Positions 8,253-16,680 of a stretch of DNA of 64,000 bases are shown piece by piece (the first letter of the stretch is position 1; the number at the start of each line of letters is the position of its first letter). Both the position numbers and the translations under genes were made by a program. The stretch is from Pseudonocardia abyssalis (GTDB lineage Bacteria > Actinomycetota > Actinomycetes > Mycobacteriales > Pseudonocardiaceae), in the NCBI RefSeq assembly GCF_019263705.2, contig NZ_JADQDK010000001.1, forward strand, positions 558,001 to 622,000, given 5' to 3'. The notes beneath the pieces were generated by a model. That model saw only the letters and a program-made list of their open reading frames with translations. It did no database searches and was not told where the DNA came from.

Positions 8253-8266
8253 TGCGTCCCCGTACG

Positions 8267-8284
8267 GGTGAAGGGTCGTTCATC
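8267..8284. promoter_or_regulatory. 18-bp palindromic operator, copy 5
   Basis: GGTGAAGGGTCGTTCATC, 50 bp upstream of the chimeric protease-like gene (ATG 8335). It shares the CGTTCATC arm with copy 1. Its centre is 32 bp from that of copy 4, about three helical turns. Confidence 0.55.
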
Positions 8285-8334
8285 GGAACCGCATCCCGCC
8301 CTCATGAGACGTGCCTAACGTCGGCGCCGTGCTG

Positions 8335-9447
8335 ATGTCGACCCCCCGCCCCAGGAACTTTCGTCCCCTGCCCGCCGCGGTCACCGCGGTGCTGGCCGTG
8401 GCCGCTCTCGCGGCAACCGTGTTGATCATCTTGCTGCTCCCGGGCGGCCTCGACACCGCGGGTCACCGGGCCGAGATCGGGGAGGAGGAGATCGTGCGGG
8501 TCACCGGCCCGGACGGGTCCGCGACGGTAGTGCTCGCGCAGATCAGCACCGGGGTGGCCGGATCGTCGATCGACACCGTGCTGGCCGACGAACTCGGCCT
8601 GCCGCGCACCGAATCCGACCGGGTCACCGTGACCTCGGCCTACGGGGTACAGATCCGCGACCGCGTGCCAGCCACGGTGCAGCTCGCCGGCCAGCCGCAG
8701 AGCACCCGCCTGGTCGCCGTCGACCGGGAGCCGGACGAGCCTGCGCTGATGATCGGCCGATCCGAGTTGGGCGGCCTTCTCGTCCGCCCGGGGATGCGGT
8801 TGCTGACCACTCCCGGAGCCGAGCGTGACGCACCCGCACTGGGAGCGCTGCTCACCTCCAGCACCGCCCTCGACGCCGTGCAGGTGCTGGCGCTGATCCC
8901 GGTCGCGGCACTGCTCGTGGTGCTGCTGCGCGCCGTGGTCGGGCTGCGCACACTGGGCACGTTCTCCCCGGGTGACGCCCCGTGCACGCTCGGGAAGACC
9001 GCGGCGGTATTCCGCGGCGCCGCGGTCTCGGTCCTCGGCCTGCTCGGCGCCGGCACCGCCCAGGCATCCCACGACGGCGGCTACGGCAGGGGATACGGCA
9101 GCGACGACTTCCGCACGGTCTCCTACATCAACCCCGACATCGGTGCGGCCACCGGCGTCGGCCACATCAGCGCCTGCCCGGACCCCGACGGCGCCGGCCC
9201 GCAGTTCGCCCGCCTGTCCCAGGACCTCGGCATTGTCGGAGTGGGAGATCGACCCGGCGACGTCGAGTACCACGCACGCGTGTACGACAACACCGCCACC
9301 GCCGCCGGGCAGCAGGACGTCCGCTGGGGTCTGGACGGCGACCTCGACGGCCTCGACCGTCGCGGCATAGACGGCACCATCACCGTCAATCGGTCGGCCG
9401 ACGGCACCGACGGCGGAGCCCGCGACTATTCCTACAGCGGCCGCTGA
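8335..9447 (+). CDS. chimeric paralogue: inactive retropepsin-like domain joined to an unrelated secreted protein
   Basis: Residues 1 to about 212 align throughout with the protein at 3725-4987 (signal helix, retropepsin domain, first membrane helix, LRTLGTFSP). The active-site Asp is replaced: ISTGVAGSS in place of IDTGASASS (Ser71). At about 8970 similarity stops at GTFSP and the frame continues into a different sequence with its own signal-like helix (AAVSVLGLLGAGTAQAS) and a Gly/Asp/Tyr-rich tail. Five of the seven membrane helices are missing. An upstream GTG (8311) is possible. It looks like a deletion fusion that has kept an open frame and the shared operator. Confidence 0.7.
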   Translation: MSTPRPRNFRPLPAAVTAVLAVAALAATVLIILLLPGGLDTAGHRAEIGEEEIVRVTGPDGSATVVLAQISTGVAGSSIDTVLADELGLPRTESDRVTVTSAYGVQIRDRVPATVQLAGQPQSTRLVAVDREPDEPALMIGRSELGGLLVRPGMRLLTTPGAERDAPALGALLTSSTALDAVQVLALIPVAALLVVLLRAVVGLRTLGTFSPGDAPCTLGKTAAVFRGAAVSVLGLLGAGTAQASHDGGYGRGYGSDDFRTVSYINPDIGAATGVGHISACPDPDGAGPQFARLSQDLGIVGVGDRPGDVEYHARVYDNTATAAGQQDVRWGLDGDLDGLDRRGIDGTITVNRSADGTDGGARDYSYSGR

Positions 9448-9519
9448 CCGATATCAGCCACCAGGCGGGAGCGGAAACAGGCCACGGCGGCGACGAGCTA
9501 CGGCTATTGCGATGTGACG

Positions 9520-10497
9520 TCACCGCCCCGCGCTTATGCCCAGGTGTAGATGATCTTGATGTACCTGATCGGTGAAGAATGCGGGACCCGGAATTGCGAT
9601 AGGTCCACCGACCTCGGTTGCTCCGGTGCGGGCGGCTACGGCCATCACCTCCGCCAGCACCGGATCGTCCCGTGGAATGTCGACCACCGGTCTACCGTCG
9701 ATGGCGCGGATGTCGACGGCGCGGCCGACCGCGTGGTTGGAGACACGGCTGCGTGGAAAGACGGTTCCGGGGTGTCCGGTCACCGCCACCTGGATCTCCA
9801 ATTCATAGGAGTCGGCCAGTGCGGCGACCACGGTGAGGATCCCGTCGGAGACCCGTCGTTCCTCGATGTCCCTCCGCGCCGGGCCGTGCAGCTCGACACC
9901 CGGGGTGTCGAGCACGGCCTGTCCGACGGGCGTCGGCCCGTCCGGCCGGGCGGGCACGACATCGGGACGTGCAGGATCGATCGATCCGGACACCCGCCAT
10001 CCGGCGTCGTCGCGGACGGCGCGAATGTCGACGGTGACCTCGCGGGTCGTCGTCCCCAGCTGTTGTCGCGCGGCCACGATCACGCTCGCTGACCGTTCGG
10101 TGAGACCGCCCAGCTGCGGATAGCGCACGGTCGTCACCGCGGCGGGCGTGTCCACGTCCAGTAGCGGACCTGCGAGTACGGCAAGATCGGCTGGGTAGCC
10201 CGCCGCGACCACGCGCGCTGCCGGATCCCGTGACTCCCCGGCGCTCCAGCTGCCCACCCGCTCGACGAACCCGCTGGCGACCTGTTTGATCTCCGCCTGC
10301 TCCTCCTGTCCGGACGGACGCCAGCCCGTGTCGGGGGTCGCCGGGGCTGTGGTCGCCGGCGGTGCGGACGGTGCAGCGGCCGTTGTCGGGGCCTGCCCGC
10401 TCCCGCGCACGCCGACAACGAACGCGAGCAGGCAACCGGCGATGAGCAGCACCGCCAGCAACCCGCGGCCCATTCCCGTGGACGGCACCTGGATCAC
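9520..10497 (-). CDS. M15-like secreted peptidase (LAS-type metallopeptidase fold)
   Basis: This 325-residue protein starts at GTG 10497, overlapping the acetyltransferase stop (GTGA). An N-terminal anchor helix (about 10-30) and a Thr/Ala/Pro-rich linker precede a central domain of unknown type and a C-terminal domain with SNHAVGRAVDI and QDHLHLGI. The His/Asp and terminal HxH pattern is the zinc site of VanY/M15-type D-Ala carboxypeptidases and related peptidoglycan hydrolases. It is the last gene of an operon with AsnB/LtsA-like and GNAT proteins, which supports a cell-wall role. The exact bond cleaved is unknown. Confidence 0.65.
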   Translation of the reverse strand: MIQVPSTGMGRGLLAVLLIAGCLLAFVVGVRGSGQAPTTAAAPSAPPATTAPATPDTGWRPSGQEEQAEIKQVASGFVERVGSWSAGESRDPAARVVAAGYPADLAVLAGPLLDVDTPAAVTTVRYPQLGGLTERSASVIVAARQQLGTTTREVTVDIRAVRDDAGWRVSGSIDPARPDVVPARPDGPTPVGQAVLDTPGVELHGPARRDIEERRVSDGILTVVAALADSYELEIQVAVTGHPGTVFPRSRVSNHAVGRAVDIRAIDGRPVVDIPRDDPVLAEVMAVAARTGATEVGGPIAIPGPAFFTDQVHQDHLHLGISAGR

Positions 10498-11150
10498 GTT
10501 CTCGCCTCCACGGGGAGCGTCGTGCCGAAGCGTCGTACCCATCGGCCGTCACGGGTCCGCACGTCCTCGAGCGGCGACCAGCCGAGGCCCCGGTAGAAGG
10601 ATTCGGCAGGTCCTCCGATCTCGGTGACGAGCTCGGCGGTCCGGACCCCGGTCACGGCGCACCGCGCGAGGAATCCGCGGACGAGTGCGGCTCCCGCGCC
10701 CTGGTCGCGGGCGGACAGGTCGACCGCGATCGCACTCAGATCGGCGACGCGACCTTCCGGCCCGCCGACGGCCGCCGGGGTGCGGAGTCGGCGCGTGTAC
10801 CGCCTGAGCCGGGTGCGGGCGAAGAGCAGCAGCGTCCTGGGGCGACCGGCCAACGCGAGCGCAGCGCACCCGACCAGGGCGGTCCGGTCACGTGTCAGCA
10901 GGTCTCGCACCAGTGCGGTCCGGTGGGTGGCGCCAAGGAGGAAGCCCACGACGGTGGTCCCGTCGCGGTCGATGCGCTCGCAGACCAGCACCACTCCGTG
11001 CTGACTCCGCACCACGCCCTGGTGCCAGCGTCGGACAAAGCGCGGTCCCAGGCGGGGGAACAACCCCACCGGCAACTCGGTCACGTGCAGCAGCGCCGTC
11101 CGTTCCAGGTCCGCGACCGTCGCATCTCGCACGCGTACCGCCCGGTTCAC
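10494..11150 (-). CDS. GNAT-family N-acetyltransferase
   Basis: This 218-residue protein starts at GTG 11150, which overlaps the AsnB stop by 4 bp (GTGA). The GNAT core has VRVRDATVADLERTALLH at the start, acetyl-CoA loop DLSARDQGAGAALV near 140-153 (Q/RxxGxG/A) and the C-terminal AESFYRGLGWSP typical of the family. An Arg-rich, hydrophobic insertion lies mid-protein. Its coupling to an AsnB/LtsA-like amidotransferase and an M15-like peptidase suggests modification of a cell-wall precursor or exported metabolite; the acceptor is not known. Confidence 0.75.
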   Translation of the reverse strand: MNRAVRVRDATVADLERTALLHVTELPVGLFPRLGPRFVRRWHQGVVRSQHGVVLVCERIDRDGTTVVGFLLGATHRTALVRDLLTRDRTALVGCAALALAGRPRTLLLFARTRLRRYTRRLRTPAAVGGPEGRVADLSAIAVDLSARDQGAGAALVRGFLARCAVTGVRTAELVTEIGGPAESFYRGLGWSPLEDVRTRDGRWVRRFGTTLPVEART

Positions 11151-13075
11151 TGCGGCCCCCGCGCCGTGATCGCCGCCAGCGTCGTCTCGGGCCGGATGCG
11201 GTGCTCGACGAAGATGCCGTGCCAGATGAGGAAGACCAGCAGGGTCCACAGGCGGCGGCTGTGGTCGACGGTTCCACCCCTGTGCTCGTCCAGCATCCGT
11301 TGGACAGCGGGCAGGTCGACGAGGTGTCCCGCGCCGGACGTGCGCAGGATGTCGCGTGCCCACGGGTACATCTCCCCGCGCAGCCAGAGCCGGGCGGGGA
11401 CGGGGAAGCCGAGCTTGCGGCGGTGCAGGACGTGCGGCGGGACGATGTCGCGCAGGGCCCGGCGCAGCCCGTGCTTCGTCACATCGCCGACGATCTTCTC
11501 GCTGGTCGGCAGACCGCGGGCCACCTCGAAGACGTCGCGGTCCAGGAACGGGACCCGCAGCTCCAGCGAATGCGCCATGGTCATCTTGTCGGCCTTGACC
11601 AGGATGTCGCCGCGCAGCCAGGTGAACAGGTCCAGGTGCTGCATGCGGGCAACCGGGTCCCACCCGGCCGAGTGCCGGTAGTGCTCCGCGGTGACGTCGG
11701 TGTGGTCGCGTGTGGGATCGTGCCCCCGCCACACCGCCGCCAGCTGATGGGGCTGGAACGTGCGGGCGTTGCCGTAGTAGCGCTGTTCCATTGGCAACGC
11801 TCCGCGGCGCAGCAGGTCCTTGCCCCGCAGGCCGTCGGGCAACAGTCTCGAGACCCGGCCCAGCGCCGCCCGAACCGACCCCGGCAGGTACTCGAAGCCC
11901 TTCAGGGAATTCGGTTCGCGATAGACGCGGTAGCCGCCGAACAACTCGTCGGCCCCCTCACCGGACAGCACGACGGTCACCTCGCGACGGGCCTCCCGCG
12001 CGATGAACCACAGCGGTACCAGCGCGGGGTCGGCGACCGGGTCGTCGAGGTACCAGACGATCGACGGCAGCGCGTCCATCACCTCCGCGGCCGAGACCGT
12101 CCGCACCACGTGTCGCACACCGAGCAGGTCGGCGGTCTCCGCGGCGACGTCGACCTCCGAGTAGCCCGGTTGCTCGAACCCTGCGGTGAAGGCGGTGATA
12201 CCGGGGTGGTGCTCCCGCGCGAGCGCGACGATCGCCGTGGAGTCGATCCCGCCGGAGAGGAACGCCCCGACCGGGACGTCAGAGCGCATGTGTATCGCGA
12301 CGGAGTCGCGCAGGGCGTCGGCGATCCGACGGTGTATCGCCGGGCCTGCCCCACCCCGGTTGTGGAGGACGGGGGTGAACCAGCGGTCGTGGCTGGGCGT
12401 CCCGCCGGGGTGCACGGTCAGCAGCGAGCCGGACTCGATCCGCCGGACCACCCGGTGCAACGAGGCGGGTTCGGGCGCGTACTGCAGGACCAGGTAGTCC
12501 TGCGTGGCGGCCGGGTCCAGCGCGAGATCGTCGCCGGTGAGACCGAGGGTGGGAGCCAGCGCGAGCAGAGACTTCTTCTCGCTGGCCAGAGCGATGCCGC
12601 CGGGCCCGGCCGCCCAGTACAGCGGCTTGATGCCGAAGGCGTCGCGGGCGGCGGTGAGCGTCCGCTCGTGCCGGTCCCACATCGCGAAGGCGAACATCCC
12701 CCGCAACCGTGGAAGCGCTTCCCGTCCCCAGTGGTGCAGGGCCGTGACGAGCACCTCGGTGTCGCCGTCGGTGACGAAGACGGCCCCGTGCTCGGTCGCC
12801 AGCGTGTCGCGCAGCTCGATGTAGTTGTAGATCTCGCCGTTGAAGACGATCGAGTACCGGTCGGGATCGTCGGGCGGCCCCCAGAGCATCGGCTGGTGCG
12901 ACCCGGTCACGTCGATCACGGCGAGGCGGTGGAATCCGGACACGACGTCGTCGTCGTGCCAGGTGCCGTTCTCATCGGGACCGCGGTGGGCCATGCACGG
13001 CAAAGCCTCCCGAACGGCTTCGAGTCGGTCGGCCGCACCACCGGCGGGCGCGAGGAAGGTCAGCAGTCCGCACAT
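11147..13075 (-). CDS. asnB: AsnB/LtsA-like glutamine-dependent amidotransferase, copy 1
   Basis: This 642-residue protein starts at ATG 13075, so that Met is followed by the catalytic Cys2 (MCGLLTF). An N-terminal glutaminase domain (about 1-215, HRGPDENG, NGEIYNY) is joined to an asparagine synthetase domain with PPi loop SGGIDSTA and SGEGADELFGGY. The length fits actinobacterial AsnB/LtsA, of which some members amidate meso-diaminopimelate in peptidoglycan rather than make asparagine. A very similar copy sits at 22350-24323. Coupling to an acetyltransferase and an M15-like peptidase favours envelope work over amino-acid supply. Asparagine synthesis remains possible. Confidence 0.85.
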   Translation of the reverse strand: MCGLLTFLAPAGGAADRLEAVREALPCMAHRGPDENGTWHDDDVVSGFHRLAVIDVTGSHQPMLWGPPDDPDRYSIVFNGEIYNYIELRDTLATEHGAVFVTDGDTEVLVTALHHWGREALPRLRGMFAFAMWDRHERTLTAARDAFGIKPLYWAAGPGGIALASEKKSLLALAPTLGLTGDDLALDPAATQDYLVLQYAPEPASLHRVVRRIESGSLLTVHPGGTPSHDRWFTPVLHNRGGAGPAIHRRIADALRDSVAIHMRSDVPVGAFLSGGIDSTAIVALAREHHPGITAFTAGFEQPGYSEVDVAAETADLLGVRHVVRTVSAAEVMDALPSIVWYLDDPVADPALVPLWFIAREARREVTVVLSGEGADELFGGYRVYREPNSLKGFEYLPGSVRAALGRVSRLLPDGLRGKDLLRRGALPMEQRYYGNARTFQPHQLAAVWRGHDPTRDHTDVTAEHYRHSAGWDPVARMQHLDLFTWLRGDILVKADKMTMAHSLELRVPFLDRDVFEVARGLPTSEKIVGDVTKHGLRRALRDIVPPHVLHRRKLGFPVPARLWLRGEMYPWARDILRTSGAGHLVDLPAVQRMLDEHRGGTVDHSRRLWTLLVFLIWHGIFVEHRIRPETTLAAITARGPQ

Positions 13076-13324
13076 GCTGCGCTCACCTCTCCGTCGAGGT
13101 CTCGGGGTGATGCGGCGAAGGGGCAGCGGAGCGATGGTGGGCGCACAGGGATCTCCTGGAATGCTGCACGGGACGGTCGTCGCCGGATCGATCGCGGACG
13201 TCATGGGCCGGAGGCCGGTCGACGGCGCTCGGATGCGGCGATGGACGACCGCCGACGGCAGTCGGCTGATCGGGTGGTGTGCGCGTCGACAACGTCCGGA
13301 AGGACGGCGACGCCGATAGCGGCT

Positions 13325-13882
13325 CTATGCCGCCGCGAGGCGTGAGGGCGGGCCGCGCGTCGGTACCACTCCGGGCCGGTACTGGCTGCTCAGCTGTCCG
13401 GATCGCGGCGCGCGGCGCACGCGGGACCGGTTCGGCGTCCGGTGCGGGGAGTAGCCCAGCACTCGTGACCACCCACGGCCGAAGGCCGCTATGAGGACCG
13501 CGACGATCTGCTCGGCGAACGAGACCACGGCGACGATGGCGATGGCGAGGACGATCTGGATCAGGGTGACTGCGACGTCGATGTACCCGATCCCGCCCGC
13601 AACGGCGTGCTCCAGTGGTCCGTGGGGAATGAGTTTGGCCGCAGCGTGCACAGCGGGCTGGGCGACGATGCAGGCGCTGACGAGGGGCAGCAGGCCACGA
13701 TCGCGTCCTGCCATCCACACCCGGACCACTGCGACGATCAGCGCGATGAGTCCGAGTGTCGCGACGTGCCACGCCGATTCGCCTGCCGCCGCGTCGGTCG
13801 CCATCGTGGCCGCGACCGTGAACCCGGCGGCGGCCGGCAGGTGCCGGCGCGGAGCCGAGACGATCCGACGGCGCGAGCTCAC
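13325..13882 (-). CDS. small integral membrane protein, unknown
   Basis: About 185 residues from GTG 13882 (an open frame extends to 14032 but its N-terminal part is Ser/Arg-rich and lacks coding bias). Four hydrophobic helices are visible, including one around SAWHVATLGLIALIVAVVRV and one around VAVTLIQIVLAIAIVAVVSF; the tail is basic. No conserved motif was recognised. It lies 250 bp upstream of the AsnB operon on the same strand. The intervening stretch shows no gene. Confidence 0.55.
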   Translation of the reverse strand: MSSRRRIVSAPRRHLPAAAGFTVAATMATDAAAGESAWHVATLGLIALIVAVVRVWMAGRDRGLLPLVSACIVAQPAVHAAAKLIPHGPLEHAVAGGIGYIDVAVTLIQIVLAIAIVAVVSFAEQIVAVLIAAFGRGWSRVLGYSPHRTPNRSRVRRAPRSGQLSSQYRPGVVPTRGPPSRLAAA

Positions 13883-14068
13883 GCACGTGACGATACGGAC
13901 ACCCGCACCGGGTCGCAGTGCCGCCCTCACCTCAGCTCGGCACCGGCAGGAGGACGATCGACAGCTCGAGGGCCGGCAAAGCAGAGACGTGGAGCTGACC
14001 GCGCGGTGGGGTCCGATGATCACTGCCGTCAACCGAAGGTCGTGGGTGCAAATGGCACCAGGTCGGCT

Positions 14069-16648
14069 TCACGCCCGCGACTGTGAGGTGTCGCGGCCGG
14101 GTGCTCGTGCCTCGGTGATCCGGCGGAGGAGCCGCAGGGTGGTGGCAGGGCCGAGATCGGGGAGGTAGGCCCGCGCGATCGCCGAGCCGACGGCCGGTAG
14201 CGCTGCCGCGTCGGGGTAGAGCATGTGCAGCGGGCGGTACTCGGGTTGGAACTTCGCCTTGAACGCCAGCAGTGATCGGAACCCGTACACCGGCTCGAGC
14301 GCTCGGCCGGACGTGTCGAGCAGCCGCTGCAACGCATCCGGCTGCTCGCCCCGGTCGAGGCGGGCCAGCGGCGCGCCGGACAGGCTGAGGAAGGCATACC
14401 CCTCGGCCTGGAACTGCTGGGCGGCGGAGGCGATGAGGAACTCCATGACTCCGCGGAAGCCGGTCTCGCGGCGACGCATGAAGTCCAGCGTCCAGCCGAC
14501 GACGACACCGGCGTCGTGCACCGGGAGCCAGCTGGTGATGCCGTGGACCGTGCGATCCGCGTCGACGGCGACGAGGCAGCGGACTGCGTCGTCGGCCAGC
14601 TCGTCGATCCCGCCGAGGGTGAACCCCATCTCGGGCAGGCCCTTGTCGCCCACCCACTCCTCGGAGATCGCACGGACCTGGTCGACGATCGCGAGTGGTG
14701 CCTGGCCGAAGATCAGCTGTTCGGCGGTGATCCCGGCCTTGGTCGCCTTGTTCAGCGCGGAGCGTACGTCCTGCCATTTCTTGCCGGTGAAGGCGAGGCC
14801 GGGCAGCGGGACGACGGTCTCCTCGGCGACCTGAACGGCCTGCCATCCCAGCGACTGGGCGCGGGCCCGGACGTCGTCGTCGACGCTGTAGAGGCACGGC
14901 GTCCAGGCGTGCTCGGCGCAGAAGGCGGTGAATGGCTCGATCGCGTCCAGGCGCCGCTCGGCGTCGCCGAACGGCCCGCCGGTGGTGAGCGCGACCCGCC
15001 CGATCACTCGGTAGCCGAATCCGGCCCGGCGGTCGGCGGTGAACCAGTAGCTGTTCCCGGTCCAGGTGACCAGCCAGGACAGGGTCGACCCGCCGCCGCT
15101 GGTCAGCAGGTCGCGGGCGGCCTGGGCGTCACCGGAGACGATGCGGGTTCGAGTGACGAGCCAGAGCGATCCGGCGAGGGCGACGGACCAGAACACCACG
15201 CCGGTCCACTCGTAGAGCACGGTGGCGGCCACGCCGACCGGCAAGAACGCGATCTCCAGCTCCCCGAGGTAACCCGAGGGCAGGAACCGGGTCGGGAGGT
15301 CGACCACGAGGTCGGCGAAGCCGGGGACGGGTGAGAACTGGTCCCGCAACAAGTACCCGATCACCACGTAGGAGACCGACACCGCGACGAGGGTGACGGT
15401 CACCGCGCGGCTCCACCCACGGTAGGCCCGGGCCGGGGCGGTCACGCGGAACCGCGCTCGGGTCGCGGCGAGCAGGGCCACGACGGCGAGTGGTTGCAGG
15501 ACGGTCGTCGCGACGCCGGTGTAGAACTGGGCATCGGTCGCGCCCCCGAACGCGACCAGCCGCTCGGTCGGTGTGCTGGCCGTGAGCACGGCGAGGGTCA
15601 CCCCCAGCAGCGCGAACAGGATGTTGATCCCGACCGCGCCCCACCAGGCGAAACGGCGGCCGCGGCGCAGCCCGTCGGCGAGCACGACGAGCACCAGGAC
15701 CGGCAGGACCGACATCACCGCCGGGCCGACGCCGCCCAGGCGCAGCCGGAACTGCAGGCCCAGGCAGTCGTCGACGGTCAGCGGGTCGGCGCAGATCGCC
15801 TCGACCGTCGCCGGGTCGGGGGGTGGGGGCAGGACCAGGAAACGCAGCACCGACAGCGGGCCGATGGCCGTTCCGGACAGGGCCGCGAGCAGCGGTCCCA
15901 CCGCGGAGGCGGCCACGACGAGCGCGACGAGCGTGCGGATCTCCGGGCCGGTCGCGGTCAGCGCGAGGCGGCCGCGGGGACGCCCGAGCAGCAGCGGTCC
16001 GGCGGCGAGGCCGACCAACCCCCCGGCCAGCCGGAGCACGTCCTGCAGGGAGCCGGAATAGAGGGCGAGCATGACGAGCACGACGAGCAGCAGGATGCGC
16101 AGCCGGCGTCGCCACAGCGCGCCGAGGCGCGCGCTCGCGGCGAGCGCGGCACCGACGGCGGCGGTGGAGGGGCCCAGCGCGAGGTCGGTGGCCAGCCGGT
16201 CCGCCCAGGGGTCCGCGGCCAGCGTCCCGAGTGCGACGAGTCCGGTGCCGGCCAGCGCGCCGGCGACCTGCGTGACGGCGAGCAGCGCGGCCGTGCGCGC
16301 GGAGCCGACCCGATGTTCCAGGGGCGCGACGAGGAGCAGCAACAACAGCGTGGTGGCCAGGTACCCGACCAGTCCGGAGCACCAGAAGCCGCTGGACAGC
16401 GGGGTCCACCAGCGGCCGGCGCCCAGGCTGGGAACTCCGGCCCCGACCAGGTCGCGCAGTCCCGTGGCGGGTCCGCCGAGCAGGCTTCCCGTGAGCGCGC
16501 CGACTAGCCACACGACGGCGACCAGTCCGAGCGTGACGGGGGCCTGGCGCAGGATGCGCAGCAGCCGGCGTGCGGGAACCCCGGTGAAGCGGCGCCGCAA
16601 CCGCCCGGGACGCGGCGCCCGCACCAGGGGCGGCTCGGTGGTGGGCAT
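14069..16648 (-). CDS. MprF-like lysyl-phosphatidylglycerol synthase with rhomboid-like N-terminal membrane domain
   Basis: This 859-residue protein starts at ATG 16648 behind GAGGAG. The N-terminal 230 residues form six or more helices of rhomboid-like arrangement (GRWWTPLSSGFWCSG) without a recognisable GxSG protease motif. More helices follow to about 530, and then a cytosolic DUF2156/LPG-synthase C-terminal domain (about 560-850: GYRVIGRVALTTGGPFGD, GKKWQDVRSALNKA, EMGFTLGG). Such proteins transfer an aminoacyl group to phosphatidylglycerol or another lipid, altering surface charge. The gene lies 32 bp downstream of an esterase-type membrane protein on the same strand, probably an operon. 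The aminoacyl donor is not readable here. Confidence 0.8.
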   Translation of the reverse strand: MPTTEPPLVRAPRPGRLRRRFTGVPARRLLRILRQAPVTLGLVAVVWLVGALTGSLLGGPATGLRDLVGAGVPSLGAGRWWTPLSSGFWCSGLVGYLATTLLLLLLVAPLEHRVGSARTAALLAVTQVAGALAGTGLVALGTLAADPWADRLATDLALGPSTAAVGAALAASARLGALWRRRLRILLLVVLVMLALYSGSLQDVLRLAGGLVGLAAGPLLLGRPRGRLALTATGPEIRTLVALVVAASAVGPLLAALSGTAIGPLSVLRFLVLPPPPDPATVEAICADPLTVDDCLGLQFRLRLGGVGPAVMSVLPVLVLVVLADGLRRGRRFAWWGAVGINILFALLGVTLAVLTASTPTERLVAFGGATDAQFYTGVATTVLQPLAVVALLAATRARFRVTAPARAYRGWSRAVTVTLVAVSVSYVVIGYLLRDQFSPVPGFADLVVDLPTRFLPSGYLGELEIAFLPVGVAATVLYEWTGVVFWSVALAGSLWLVTRTRIVSGDAQAARDLLTSGGGSTLSWLVTWTGNSYWFTADRRAGFGYRVIGRVALTTGGPFGDAERRLDAIEPFTAFCAEHAWTPCLYSVDDDVRARAQSLGWQAVQVAEETVVPLPGLAFTGKKWQDVRSALNKATKAGITAEQLIFGQAPLAIVDQVRAISEEWVGDKGLPEMGFTLGGIDELADDAVRCLVAVDADRTVHGITSWLPVHDAGVVVGWTLDFMRRRETGFRGVMEFLIASAAQQFQAEGYAFLSLSGAPLARLDRGEQPDALQRLLDTSGRALEPVYGFRSLLAFKAKFQPEYRPLHMLYPDAAALPAVGSAIARAYLPDLGPATTLRLLRRITEARAPGRDTSQSRA

Positions 16649-16680
16649 CGGCTGGTTCTCCTCGGGGTCGGGTGCGCCCG

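Noticed and set aside
10892..13345. An 817-codon plus-strand open frame over asnB copy 1 and the GNAT gene
   Set aside because: Antisense to clear AsnB and GNAT homologies; no domain in its translation.
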